NCBI GenBank assembly: GCA_004352715.1
Contig: SCFE01000073.1
Location: forward strand, 260,219 to 324,218
DNA length: 64,000 nucleotides
Source of the DNA: Hofstenia miamia
Taxonomy: Eukaryota > Xenacoelomorpha > Acoela
Reading direction: 5' to 3'
Within the stretch, counting starts at the first letter, position 1. The number at the start of each line of letters is the position of its first letter. The notes below the pieces were generated by a model. The model was given only the letters and a program-made list of their open reading frames with translations, did no database searches and was not told the origin of the DNA. A program made the translations under genes and the position numbers. This document shows positions 32,439 to 46,200 of the stretch, piece by piece.

Positions 32439-35400
32439 ATATCCTTATTTTGTCTTGTAGTTGCTCCATCATAGAAACTTGTTTATCTACATGTATGCCA
32501 AGGGCGTTCTTTGATATTATCAACATAAAGGGAAAGTTTAGGTAATTTTGCAAAATTCTATAGCTAATTCTCAGATATAATTCATATTTTTAACTTTGCA
32601 TGTTTACAATTTTACAAACATAATTTCATAATTATAAATAAAAGACAATCATGTTACAAACATGTATATATTCTTCTTTCTTTTCGACCCCTGTTGTTCA
32701 AATTGCAAATATTCATATATGCTATATGCTATATTTAAATTGTATTTTTTTTAGGAATTTTAGTATTAATAAAATTGAGGTATTTGCATAATTTGTTATT
32801 AAAAAATTAAAAATCATGAATTTTAATTTGAAAAAGTCCAATTTGTTTGAAAATAGCATTTCCAGAACTGCTAAAAAATACAAGATATATGTACTCATTT
32901 AAGAAATTGCATGCTTTATTTAGTATTTATATTGTCTATTATTTTATCGACTTAAACATTTAACTCATCATAAAATTAAATTTGTGATTATGTTATATAT
33001 ATTAACTAATATATTAAAGAATCTGGTTGGATTGCTCTGACATTGCAAAAAATACATTATTACTGTTATACTAGTTCATTCAAACATATTTATTAATTGT
33101 AAATATGTGACACTATTATATTACTTTGACATATTAAATAAATTTCTTGGATTTGTTGAAATTTTGTCTTTCTAGTTACATTATTGTCATAGAAAATAGT
33201 TTAGCTCCATTAGAATTTTCAAGTATCTTTCTCTAATGGTAACTTCATTAATAGTTATGGCAAAATTATTGGCATAAGTTTCTAGAGTATTATTTGGAGA
33301 ATTAAGTATAGATTTATAAATATTTATTCTGGTTTCTACCAAGATACGAGTTTTCTAAGTTAACATGTGTAATTCAAATATCAATTTCTGAATTTAGTTA
33401 ACTTATCTAAAAGCTGTTGAGGCATTTTTATCTGTATCAAATGCTATAGAATTATTGACTGCTACTATCTTGAGATCATCACTGCATAATTAATTAGACG
33501 GATGTCATTTACTTTCAGCTACATTATGAATGATATATAGAATTTTTAAGTCAGAGTAATGAATCGTGAATAATAATACTGAGTCGGAAAGTCCAGAACT
33601 CTGCTAAGGTTTTTTATGACAGTTTAAGTAAAGATCTAGTTAATATTCTAAATAAAAGCTCAATATCAATTCTAATGCTTAACCTACAAATTGTCAGCAA
33701 TGCCATAAAATTTGCAATGTGTTATTCAAAAAAATTTTTTAAGTGTGCATAGTCCACGAACTAGTAAGGATATCCAAAATCTGATCCCGGCTTGATCAAA
33801 ATCATTGTTGGTTCTTTTTTTGGTGAGATTTTTGGCAATGTACATAAGAAACTTTGTCAAAGTTGTTGATTTGTATAGATCTCCAGTTATTCTGACATAC
33901 AGCATCCGTGCACTCTTCAATGGAACATGTAATAAATTGGTGTAGGAGTTTTCAGACTTTAGATCTTGGTTCTGCACCATAAAGTCCAATGATTAACTGA
34001 ATGATTTTTGGTTCGACCTATGTTAGCCTGAATTGAAGTGAAAACTTAGCGAGAAGATGACCTCAATCTTTAAGAAGGGACGCATTCGTAAAAAGATATC
34101 TTTATATGATGTATGGGTCGTTATAAAGAATTTGCTTGTAGTTAGAATGAACAAATGAATTTCATTCATTGCAGGAACACAAAAAAGCATTCCAGGTGCA
34201 ATAACTTAGGAGGAAATTACGTATTAATGCTCAAATTGGCTCTATATTTCGTAAATATTCAAAATTTAGTTTTTGCTATATACATATAACATACACATAC
34301 AACAAGTATATAAACGCATTAGCATATATTAGTAATACACGATAATCCAACTGATATAAAAACTTACATAGGTATTAAATCTGAAAACCTATACATGTTT
34401 TTAATTCAAGAGTTACATAATGACAATTACTGAATTCACTCTGTAAAGAAAATTGCACATTGCAAAATATGAAATAGTTTAACAGTTTTCTTAAATCATT
34501 GATCATTTAACAATTTAGCACTAGAGTGGCCAACGAAAATCACAGCCTAGAATGGATGCGGTATCAGTTGGATGGCCAGTAAAAATTCCAATATCTTACC
34601 AAAAACTTTTCAGGAGTCTATAACATTTTCAATATTGATTAGTCAGTAAATCATTATTTATCACTTGATGGACGTTTTTCTCCATGTGAGATAAGTTAAG
34701 ATTAAGCACGTGTGTATTCTATTATAGGTATTATTTATATAGTTATGGGTAGCATGTGCATGAGTAATATATGTAGTAATCTGACTAGAAATCTGCAACC
34801 TGCGAAGTTATATTACCAGGAGGCCTAATACAGACATATACAAGGATACTGTACATAAATGTAGTATACTATAAAAATGCAAATTGGTTGAAAGAGACAA
34901 ATCACGTATTCCCGGAGAAAATAAAATTATTCAAGATTGATAAATTGGCATGCAAAAATAAATATTGGGAACTGCTGCAAAATTCATTTAAAGGTAAGAT
35001 TTTTATGAGCTGCACCAAGTGCATTTCATGAAGGATTTTTTTCATTTCTGGAGCAGGCACCGCAAGTTACTTTCAGGCACATTTTGTAATAAAATGCAGA
35101 GTAATTGTGACAATTGCATTGCCTGATCTGGAGTGCGTACAGCAACAGGAATTTCTTCTAAGATAATCACTTCAGATGCCATATCTCGTATGCTAAATTT
35201 TTAGCATTGTCCACTGAATTCTGTTTTAACCAAATATAGATCACTTTCATAATGTTAATATCAGTGTTTACATCCAATTCAGACATGCTTCAGTCTCACT
35301 ACAATGATTTGCAATGGCTCCTCCAGTAATGGCTCTTCTTCGCCCAGGCATCTGTTCCCTTAAGTCGGACTAGTCAGAATTGTCAGAAGCATATATGCCA

Positions 35401-36685
35401 TTGTTAGCATGTGACGCACAATCTTTGGAACTCTACCAAAAATATTGATTGTAAAAAATAAAATATTATTTTGCTATGAAAGGTTTGAGTACAAATAAAA
35501 CAATTTCTCACATAATGCCTTTCTATGGTTCCATTTATGACTAGAAAATGACAAAAAAGCATAAACATTAGCTTATAGAGAGAGCTATTGTTAAACAGAA
35601 TTTACTTTGATCTTGGCTATTAGATAGTAAAGATTCAATATCGGATGCTAATCAATGACTTTTTTGTAGCATCAAAGATAAAAATATTGACATTTTAGGG
35701 GTATACTTTGATATCATGGTCATATATTTATTATATTCTTAATGTATCTTAAATGTACTTACTAGACATAAAGAATAATTTTCATGTACACTTAAGAATT
35801 TTCGATTGCATCAGATTTGATACCAATTCTATTCTAGTGTTCAATTTGATAAATGACAATTTAATTATAAAAACTAACAAATTGCACAATTATGCCAAAT
35901 AGAACGTTTCATGACTGACTAATGAAGTCAATTGCAAACCACACAACTCTTAAATCAATTTATTTTCTTTTGCACTTCACTTTATAATCAAGAAATTCCT
36001 GCAATATGTTGTAATTTTTATTGTCAACTAGGAAAGTTAAAGAATGGTAATATTATTTTTTTAAGTCTTTCCTTCTCACAGCCTCATCTGGGGTGCCTTT
36101 TAACTCAGGCAACTCACCAGTTCCCAGTAATTCTGAAAGCCTTCCTTATGATTCTAGCGGTTACTAGCAATGCTGCTTTTGGTTATCCTAATTTCTTCAA
36201 GTATGTAGTTTTCCAATTGCTACCGGAACTACTTCAAATTTCTTAAGCTTCCTCAATTACATTATTTCCTCTGCATACTTCATGTACTTGTCTACCTCAT
36301 CTTACTTCTTGCTCTCTAAATTTCTGTGTTTCACTACTTTTCCTTTCTCTTATCTACCACTACTATGTCGGGTCTCCATACTTACATCACCTTGCATTTC
36401 TATTTGAGTGAAAAAAATTAGCAAATGTCTTCCGTTATTATTGAAAGATTCTAAACTATGTAATGTATTCAATACTAGTTTTGTTGCTTGATAATTTGAC
36501 AGCTGCACTGATCCCTATTTCGTAGATTTAAAATATCTCTTAATCAATTGAAAAATAAGCCTTGCCAAAATTTTTCTCTATAAATATAAATTACGTTAAG
36601 GTATAATGCTTAAAATTTATACAGTGTTTGAAAATATATTCCTGAAATTTTGATGATAAATTTAGGCCAATAATTTAATATTTAG
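32439..36685. other. Intron between EGF exons 3 and 4, nothing recognised
   Basis: A minus-strand frame at 33726-33989 (87 codons, ending in RFWISLLVRGLCTLKKFF) and a plus-strand frame at 35932-36246 have no motif I recognise. A pyrimidine-rich stretch lies around 36240-36400. Confidence 0.4.
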
Positions 36686-36799
36686 ACATTGATGAATGTT
36701 TGGCAGTATGCACAACAAATGGAGATTGCACAAATTCGAATGGTTCATTCAGTTGCATCTGCCATTCTGGATTTGAAATGAAAGACAATTTCTGCATTG
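36686..36799 (+). CDS. Calcium-binding EGF domain exon 4
   Basis: A 114-nt phase 1-1 exon (acceptor atatttag, donor GTAAGA). It encodes DIDEC, then CTTNGDCTNSNGSFSCICHS and GFEMKDNFC: six Cys, calcium-binding start, hydroxylation pattern CTNSNGSFSC. It is the last exon of the gene that I could find; the 3' part and any membrane anchor are either beyond recognition or outside the EGF family. Confidence 0.88.
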
Positions 36800-36856
36800 G
36801 TAAGATTCATAAAAATTTTTTGTTAGTTTTGAAAACTACAAACATAATTTATTTCT

Positions 36857-36898
<42 letters not shown>

Positions 36899-37763
36899 AA
36901 AAAAAGCTTACCAAACTATATATAAAATAATGTAATGCAATTGTATTAGGATTTTTTCCAAATATAGACAATTGAGTCCCAATTTAAATTCTTGGTTCAG
37001 TGTGCATGAATTCCAAGTACTCCCAAACTAGATAAGTGAATATCAGCCATTGTACTTGTAAAAAGAATTTAAACAGCCTAAGGCAAGAAAAACCCCTTTT
37101 AAATGCAGCACTTTTAGGTGACAAAAGGAAGGAAATTGATATCAATTTATAAATGTTTAGAGGAATTCACTGTAAACATTTTTGTTTAGGTCTCATAAGA
37201 ATTTTTATAAAACAACACTATCAATTTTCAAAAAATATTGTTTTTTTCAATTTTTTTTAATTTTTTACATATTTTCAAACAATTGTAAATACTTGAAATC
37301 CTCTATAGATTTTGTAGCTACCAAAATTTAAATGGATGCTAAAAACTTTTTGCACCCAATAATTTTGCATCATGTTTGCTGCCAAGCTTGAATTTTTGAA
37401 AGAATTTTGAAAAAAATGGAAAAAATATTTTTAAATAATATTTTCAAAATACTATACAGTCTACTACAAAGATCAAATAAAATTAAATAAAAAAATGTGG
37501 GATACATAACAAAAATAATGAAATTGTAAGCTTTTGAAGCACTTACAATGGTTGGATTGCAAATAAAGAAATCATTTGTTTAATGTAAAACTAATAATAT
37601 ATACAATTAATGAAATATATCATATAAAACATTACATAGACAAAGGCATATTGTTAGGTTTTAGGAATCCAACAAATGTTGAGTCACAATAAAAAATTAA
37701 TGCATAAGTAATGTATAAGTGAAAGAAAAAATGTAATTATTGAGATCTGTCATATGACACAAG

Positions 37764-37795
<32 letters not shown>

Positions 37796-40471
37796 NATGT
37801 TGAGTCACAATAAAAAATTAATGCATAAGTAATGTATAAGTGAAAGAAAAAATGTAATTATTGAGATATATATATATATATATATATGTAAATATATATT
37901 TAAATGTTTAAGTGGTTATGGGCTTTTAAAAACCAAACAATTGCATTCTTACTACAACAAATTTGACCCTTCATATATAAACACCAAAATTTAATTTAAT
38001 TTAAAGTTTAAAAGAAATTTCTATTCATGGCAAAATGTGTTGTGTGGAAATTAAAAAGTGTTTGGAAATTTTTCCTGCATTTCATGTAAGCTTCATGCAG
38101 AATGCACTGGAAACCAATTTTCTGATAAGAGGGATGACAAAATTATTAATATTTTCAATACACTTTTCATGACTTTTAGGGCATTTAATGATATTGTTTG
38201 GAACAGAATGAGAGTTATGAAATTTGATAGATACAAAAGAGTGTCAGGTAATGGGCATTTAAAAATGGTATACTCATAGTATGCATGACTGTTCTCATCT
38301 AATACAATGTAGTCAATTAGTTTGCTACTGGATGATTTAGTTCTAGAAGCAATGCTTTTTAGCCAATATTATGTGCTCAAAAACAGAACCAATTTACATT
38401 GCTTATGACTATTAAAACAATTTAGGCTACAATCTCTGAAAAGTAACAAGTCATTATTTTCTGAACAGGCAACTGAAGATTTGTCTTTTATTATTGAATG
38501 AAATAATGAGTGAATTTCTTGTGGACAGCAGGATTAATTTAGTAATTTTATTTTAAATTACAAATTTTATATTGGATTAATAATTTTGACCCACAGACTA
38601 TAGAAATTTGATGCATTATTGCTCTTAATACCATTGCATATTTTGAGCTTCAAAGAATTTGGAATTAAAATTAATACAACACTACCTTTTCCTATTGTGT
38701 TCAATAATCTATCTTTTCTGAATATTGCATTAAGCAGATGTTACATGATGTGTTTTGTCCTGGGGTAAATGAACTGAGTAAAGTGCTCTTTGGTGTTATA
38801 CACAATGAACCATGACCTAGCACATTCTCTGAGAGTAGTTATCTCATACTGGAGCATATAAGAAATATGTAAACAAAAGATAACATTTTACAAAGTGGAT
38901 GAAACAAAAACATCTGCATTTCTTCTAAGATATGCACATTAGTTTTGCATTCACAATGCAATATTATAATTAACAGATCACAAACTAAAGTGTGAATCAA
39001 ACAAATGCAGCCATACTTATTATCCTGCAGTAAATATTCATATACATACTTAATGTAATACTAAAAGACTATTGGTTACAACAATTAAATTTAATGCATT
39101 AGGAAAAATTAATTAAAACTTTGTGATTGCAAAAATCTTTCATATTAAAGTGAGCAGAGTCATGGTCTTCTCAAGCTGAGTATTAAACAATTGAGTGCAC
39201 TATTATGTTTGGGTAACCATTTGAACATATATATAAGTTTTCAAAGTACAAAAAGTGATAAATTATTTGCAATAATCATACTTATTTTTCAATATTTTTC
39301 CAAAATTATAAGAATTGCATGTATAGATAGCTGGTTCATTATATTTTATATTGGATATTCAAGATGTAAATAAATAATTTGAAATAGTATTTTAAAACAA
39401 TTATATTAAATTCATTCAAAAATGATATGCAATCAAGTAGACTAACACCATAACAGTAATTTGTAGTTGGGAACATTAAATATAGGGGTAAATTTTATCA
39501 AACATTGAAAAAATTCAATTGTAATTTAAGGATGAGAATCTTTAAATATGTACTAATATGATCAAAATATTTACTCTTTTTGTCTACTTTGTTTTCAAAA
39601 AATCATATCAGCCATTCTAAACACAGTAATGAATTTTCTGTTAATCTTAATGAATTACAGTTTATTTCATAGTTTTAAAAAAATCAAACTTTTGAAGACA
39701 CTGACATTGCAATTATTTTAGTGCACATATTTTTCATACTTTATAATTTTAACACCTCTGTGACCTTTTTATAACATCAATTTCTAAGGATTTGAATAAG
39801 CAAAATTACAACAAATACATTACTAAGAAGAATGTAAGAAATAAGTAATATAAGAATTACTAAAGTTATATACCAAAATAGTGTTTAATTAATACCAATT
39901 TGGTATCATATCATTTTCTAAAGTTTCTTAAATATCAATTTTTTTTAAATAATATATTTATGAAGCATTCTTAAACCCACTCATTTTCTGTAAATTAAGC
40001 TATTTTTAAACAGATTTCTTAATATTCAGCATCCAGGTTATCTGATAGTTTGAAATGCATTTCAACATGGCTAATGAAACATTAAATTAATTGTGAAGCC
40101 AAAATATTTCAACAACTAAGCAGTGGAGAACTAACTAAAATGCCCAGTGCAAGGTGTTACACAGAGGGCTTGGTGTCACTTGCCACTTTCAAAGAGAACA
40201 TTGTTATATTTCATAGCTTTCCCTGAGGAGGCAATTATCAAGTGCAAGAACAGATATCATACAAAGTGCATTTAGCTTAATTGTTTTGCTCTAGTGCAAA
40301 AGCCAAGCATGTAACATCTGCATAAGTGTCATTAACAGACAATTTGCAATTTAGATTATTGTCATAATAATAATAAAAATAAATAATTTCAATACAATTT
40401 CCAGCAAATAATTATCAGAGATATATTAAATGACTATTTAAATTAATTATAATAGTGCATATACACCTTAA
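36800..40471. other. Intron or intergenic, microsatellites only
   Basis: It holds TA microsatellites (36859-36894; 37764-37795; 37866-37887). No EGF-like or other exon with both splice sites was recognised. Confidence 0.4.
37676..37867. repeat. Duplicate flanks of single N at 37796
   Basis: Bases 37676-37746 and 37797-37867 are the same 71-bp sequence, each followed by a TA run. The N between them marks a join at the microsatellite, so this is probably one locus shown twice. Confidence 0.75.
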
Positions 40472-42300
40472 CACTAGAATGGTCATGGTGTTGCTTTTAA
40501 CATTTAACTGTCATATAACTGTAATAAAATTTTACAAACTTGTTGTTATAGTTATGACATAACTATTCAGCAGCTTATTACCCAATACCAGTTGATTTGG
40601 ACACTTAGTTTTTCAGCAATTAATGGCAATTGTTTATTGTATTCAGTAAAATGCAACCACAAAATTCATAACTGTCACATTCTGCTTCTGGACTGGCTAA
40701 TAACTTTCTACAAAGTGTGTTACATTATGATGACTCAGGGTCAGATATAAATTCTGATGGAGAGTTGGATGATGTTGAAGACAGCAAAGATGATAATACT
40801 CCTGGACCAACTACTCCTCAATTGGTGTTTCAAGTAACACTAGGCATACCCTCATCTACTAAAAATTCTATAATTTCTACAAATCCTGTTTTCTAAAATT
40901 CATTACTGAAGACATGATGAATAATATCAAACACTTTACAACATAGGAAGGTCAAAATAATGATTCAAATTTTAAAACTAATATTGAAGAACTAGAAGTA
41001 TTTATTGCAGTTACTTTTGCAAGATGTATTTATGGTAAAAATAATTCCATGGACTTTCTCTGGAGTATAACATATGGACCCCCCCTATTAAAAAAACTGA
41101 TGTCTCATACCTGCTACATATTATTGCTATGTTTTCCTTGCTTCATTGATAAATCAATGTGATTAAACAGATGATTGATGAATGAAAAATTTGCACCAAT
41201 TAGGGAGCTTTCACTGTCTTTTACTGACAATCTTCATACAAATTCCACACAAAAACAAAATTTAATATTTGACTAACAACTTTAGACCATAAAAGCTAGA
41301 TGCCCATTCATTTGCTTCATGCCCAATAAACCAGATAAGTTTGGAATTAAGTTTTGGGTATGCTCTGAAGTGAAATCAAAGTATGTTTGCCATATATCTG
41401 TTTATTTGGATGAAATACAATTGGGTGAGCATGTTGTTATGAACTTGATGCAACCTTTCAGGAACCAGGGTTTTGATGTGTGCACTGACAATTTTTTCAC
41501 ATTCCTGTTGCTAGCTCAAACTTTAGCACTCAACAAAACATCCCTAGTATACACTGTCAGAAAAAATCAAAGAAAATTTCATAAAGTGATGACTTTACAA
41601 TCCAGTAATTTATATCAGTGTGTATTTTGTTACCAAGGAGGAAATAGGTTGTTTATTTGTTAACTATCAATGTAAAACTAACAAAAATATTGCTCTTTTG
41701 ACAACTAGGCATTTAACAATGGAATGCAGCATTGCAGAAAAAACAAAGCCTCTTGTTATACAAAATTACATTTGCAACAAAGTTGGGATAGATGTTACTT
41801 ACCAAATGTGCATGAATCAACCAGGCATTGGCCCTTGGCTATTTGGTCCAACATGTTAGATATATGTGCTCTCAACACTTGGATTTTGAACAAAAAGTTA
41901 TTGATTAAAACATTGCTCAGAAACAATTCATTATAAAACTGATCAAGGAGTTGTCAATGTGACTACTATTCAACAAGCAAGTTTGGAGTAATATATTACC
42001 TTAGGTCAGCAAAAAAGAACAAAATTTCAACATAGTGGATGTGAAAATTGCACTGTAACCATATGCTATTTATGCAGAAAACCAAAATGTGGCAAGTGTT
42101 CCACAGTAGAAAAGTTTGCCATTGTAAAATGTAAAGATTGTTGAAAAATGTTTGTAAAAAAATTTATGTCCATTTTTTATTGAGTATATTTTGTTTATTT
42201 GTCTCTTTTAGAATAGATATTTGCATTTTTGAGTAAAATCTTTTTCCAAAACTCATTCCACAAGCAAAAGTGTTAAAAACAACACCTTGGCCTTTTAGGT
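40472..42300 (+). mobile_element. piggyBac-type transposon
   Basis: The left end, directly after TTAA (40468-40471), starts CACTAGAATGGTCATGGTG. The right end at 42271-42300, reverse complemented, reads ACCTAAAAGGCCAAGGTG. Both continue into TGTT(G/T)TTTTTAACA-like sequence, so they form inverted repeats of about 30 bp. A TTAA lies a few bases past the right end (42305-42308). TTAA targeting and the internal transposase agree on piggyBac. Confidence 0.8.
40651..42147 (+). pseudogene. piggyBac transposase, broken
   Basis: An acidic N-terminal region (SDINSDGELDDVEDSKDD) is followed by heavily interrupted sequence. The core is clear from about 41310: ARCPFICFMPNKPDKFGIKF, LGEHVVMNLMQPFRNQGFDV, then CTDNFFTFLLLAQ with the second catalytic Asp. 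Around 41270-41310 the block that should read DEQL has a TAA in place of the Glu codon right after the first catalytic Asp. The C-terminal Cys-rich module (CTVTICYLCRKPKCGKC, 42048-42100) is preserved. Multiple stops and a frameshift near 41640. Such enzymes cut and paste at TTAA without leaving a scar. Confidence 0.88.
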
Positions 42301-42308
42301 AGATTTAA

Positions 42309-43254
42309 GAACTGGCTTTTCTATTTTTAAAATTGTTCTTTAATAACAAATAATTGATATATATATATGTATTGAATTATGACTGCACTATTAGGACTAA
42401 ATCATCTCCAGTGGATTTAAAACTCAAACTGAGGAAAATAAAAATACAGATGAATAATTTCAATTTAAGAACCTGGGTGTGATGCAACAAACATATAATA
42501 ATTGACAAAACATAAAAAAAATAAATAGAATAAATAGGCTCAGATAAATTGGTATGAGTATCTAAAGTTGTGTATGTCATCAATGTAGAAAAGTGCTACA
42601 TTATATTTGATGTAGATGTTGAGGCAGATTGCACAATGGTAGGTAATGGGGACCATTGCATTCATAGATAACAGTATTTATAGGCTTCTGCTTGACCTGT
42701 TGTTTTTTATGTCATGATGGTATCCCAAGAATTGATTTAAGAGTAACCACAAATGTTTTCATTCTAATGTGAGAAAAATAAATTTTTTGGATCTTTTAAT
42801 ATATCATTTCACCTGATTAGTGCAAAGACAGTTTCAATTTGAGTTCAATGATATAATTCAAGTTTATATTGTAGTTCTGAAATGCATGCTCCTGGATATG
42901 AGTGAACCATAACTTCTTTGCTTTTAACTTATTGCAAGTTTCTAAACATAGAGCTACCTAACACTTAAAAATATGTATCTGTTTTTATTTCATGTCGCTT
43001 CCTAGGGGAATGAGATTAGTTTCCAGAAGATGTAGCAGTGGTAGGATAACTAGAAGTTTCTTCAACATGTTGAGATTTGTGTGCAGACATGGATGTTTGC
43101 ATTGATGCAAATTATGTTGTAAACATGTTTGAGTGTTTTCAGAAAAATGTATGCAGCAAAAGTTTTCTATGGAGATAATTTGAATCAGTATTTGTGTCAA
43201 CAATGCTTTTAAGAGCAGAGAACAGAGCTCAAATGAAATTTTGATGGTAAATGA
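42309..43254. other. No gene seen
   Basis: AT-rich. Short minus-strand frames (42377-42583, 42985-43203) lack motifs. Confidence 0.4.
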
Positions 43255-43365
43255 ATTAAATCATTGCAGCCAATCAATTAAATCATCATGGCCAATGGAT
43301 GAAATCATCACAGCCTATGATGAAGTTATCATAGATAATTTATCAAATCATCAATTATTGTAGTA
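43255..43365. repeat. Degenerate minisatellite, about 22-bp period
   Basis: About five imperfect units share the core gaaatcatcacagcc-aat, for example aaatcattgcagccaat, aaatcatcatggccaat, gaaatcatcacagcctat and gaagttatcatagataat. Confidence 0.6.
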
Positions 43366-43880
43366 TACTATTAATGTTCTGATTTGAAAAATGGCATTGT
43401 GATGTCATCAACAGGTTCATATTTAACAGTATGATTTTTTAATCTTTTAATTGTCTGTACTACTTTTTCAAAAAATGGGAATTGAAATGTGTTTAAACAG
43501 TTTTATTCATAATTCAATTTTTTCAGAATATATTGTGTAGGGCACCAAATGCACATGAAGTTGGAGAAAGGCTTTAAGCAATTCTAAACAATACTTTTCA
43601 AATGATAAGTATTTAACTTTTTTGCAAACATGTGAATGTCCTGTCTAAGAACAAACTTCCTTATATATATATATTGAGAACACAAATACATCCTCTTAAA
43701 AATTTTAGTATTCTATTTGTAGAATCTTGGCCACTGCTGATCTAAAAGAGCCTTTTTAGCAATGTATGAACCATCAATATGTTCTCTATGATTTTTGTAA
43801 GAACAGCTCTAGTTAGAACTGCCAGTTTTCTTGGCAAATATCATACTTAGTGTTAGGCTGATGACAATTGTGAACAAGTA
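43358..43880. repeat. Dispersed repeat, copy 1 (blocks A-B-C)
   Basis: Block A about 43358-43450 (tatactattaatgtt ... atatttaacagtatgatttt), block B about 43536-43800 (cacatgaag ... ctttaagcaat ... gcaaacat ... gaatgtcctgtct), block C about 43808-43860 (agttagaactgccagttttctt). Diverged but colinear counterparts lie at 45.7-46.2 kb. No coding seen. Confidence 0.65.
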
Positions 43881-45704
43881 CTGATTTTTTACAATATTTT
43901 TGCAAATGATCTTTGTAGTTCATTTCATACCTGAAACAGCAGTCCTACCCAAAGATCTTATTGTAATGTACACTTATATTAGTTTGAGTTTAATTGAAAA
44001 ATTCAAATAAAATGCCATTAGTTTTCAAATTTCCACTATGTATACCTTTCTTTACTAGTGCTTTTCATTCTAGCTCAGAGCATGATTTTCATCATCAACT
44101 CAGTGGCAGCTTGTGCATGCAAAAGCTAGACAAGCAAATATTTTTAACTAAGCATATTAATATAAATAATAAACCATGAAAAATTTATTTAGGCTTGAAA
44201 TCCCTGAGACGATTTTTTGGAGAAAGGTATTTGTAATACTATTATTCTAAAATATTATTAGTATTGCAGTTTATTTAATAAAACCTTTTAAAAAAAATTG
44301 CTAATAATTTCTGAAGTTTTTTCCTTCAATCAGCTATTTTTGAATTTGTTTAAGTTTCCTTTAAACAAAAAATCATTCTGTAAATGCTAGTCAAAATCCA
44401 AAGTTTGCATTAAATCAAATATTTACAAATTTCAGTTGAAAAATCACTTCAAAATATCAAAAGAGAATTTTGTGATTTACAATTGAAAGCATGTCAATGA
44501 TAGCCAACTTGAGATTAATTACAAAAGTTTTTCAAGATTGAGAAAATTGGAGCCAAAATTTAGATCAGAAAATGAAATTTGAGGGTAATCAAAATTAAAT
44601 TGCTCAAAGTTTTTAAAAAAATTCTGTAAAACAGAAATTGCATAAGGTTGGGAAACTGGCCTCCATTTGAGTGCACATGACGCTAATTTGTTTCAAAATA
44701 TATCATTTGATTTTCAAATAAATTGCTGGCACATTAGTAAAAAAATTCATTTTTCATTAACAATTTCTATAAATTTTCTAATATCTATCAAAGATTTATA
44801 TTTATATTTAAAAATTTGTACAAGGAATCTGTGAGATAAAAAATGTGAAAAAATCATATTACAAATATGAGCATCACTCAAATATTTTTGTTTATGTCTT
44901 GAATAGAGAAATGTTTCTTATTGATATTTGAATAACAAATATCATGTTTACTTATGGATTTTGTATTGAATGGAAATATTTCACATGGCTTCTTACTCAA
45001 TTATTTCAATGTGGATCAATGAGCAGACTACTTGCTTTGCTAGCTATTACAACCAGTGATACACTGAAGCAAAAATAAATTATTCTACAAAAAATTGAAG
45101 CAAAACTTATTAAATGCAATCTTAAGTAAACTTTATGTCCATGTTGAGAACTTGGAGTTCTTTGTGGCCTTAATAACTAAAATAACAAAACAGGAATACA
45201 AATATAGCAAAAAAGGGAGGCCATAAAAATAGAAAAATATAATTAATTAACAATATTATATAACTGTGGAGGTCAAGTCATAAAGCAGGTATATTTTCAG
45301 CAATTTTGGAGGGCCCAATAATTTTTTAGTTAACTATATATATATATAGAAAATATAAAGTAGAAAATAAAATTGAGGAGGGGCTCCAATTTTCACATCT
45401 TACACTTGGCCTCCAAATTTACAGTGACGATTACAAGGTAGCTAAGCATGATAGGCAGCATCAAGGAACACAAATAGAAGTGCATTATATATCATGTGTA
45501 TGCACAGCTGTTATATTTACACACAAACAGATTCCTCAGTCTTTTGATTAAACCACACTGGTGTATTATGTTTTCTTCCTGGGAACATCTTTGTGGTGAA
45601 CAAATTGAGTTCTCAACAAAGTAAGAAAACTGTCAAGAACTGTTAACATTTTCCAAAAATGGGCCCTTAAATGCATTTTACCATCATTATTTTTAAATTA
45701 ATTT
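43881..45704. other. No gene seen between repeat copies
   Basis: AT-rich. At 45266-45413 the ends ctgtggaggtcaagt and, reverse complemented, tttggaggccaagtg suggest a small MITE-like insertion; no target duplication was established. Confidence 0.35.
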
Positions 45705-46200
45705 TTTAGTGCACTAAATACACATGAAGTGGAACCAAGGCTTTAAGCAATGCTAAACTTTACTGTTGAAATGATAAGTATGTAATCTTTTTGCAAACAT
45801 ACAAATGTCCTGTCTCACAATAAACTTCCTTTTATATATTGAGAATGTAGATACATCCTTTGTATAATGCAGTGTTCTATTTGCAGAATTTCATTGTGGC
45901 CGCTAGTGAGCAACAAAGAGCTTTGATTTTTAGCAATGCATGACACAGCAATAATTTCTGTATGATTTTCGTGACGAAAGATTTACTCAGTACAACAGGA
46001 AGTATTTTAGTATACTATTAACATTTGTAAGTTTATTTCGTTGTTTTCAAAAATTGTATTATGACAACATCAGAGACTTGCGATATTTAACAGTATGATT
46101 TTTTGCTTTTTTAAAAAATAATATAGTTACAACTGCCACTTTTCTTTATCAAATTGTTTTAATATCATACTTTGTGTCAGGTTATTGTTAGAAAATTGTT
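45705..46200. repeat. Dispersed repeat, copy 2 (blocks B-A-C)
   Basis: Block B about 45708-45975, block A about 46008-46112 and block C about 46122-46190 match the three blocks of the copy at 43.4-43.9 kb, but with A after B. Divergence is substantial, so the event is old. Confidence 0.65.

Noticed and set aside
33726-33989. 87-codon minus-strand frame as a possible gene
   Set aside because: No motif, signal peptide or splice context; length is within chance for this composition.
38058-38279. Cys-containing frame that might be another EGF exon
   Set aside because: Cys spacing does not fit EGF and no acceptor/donor pair bounds it.
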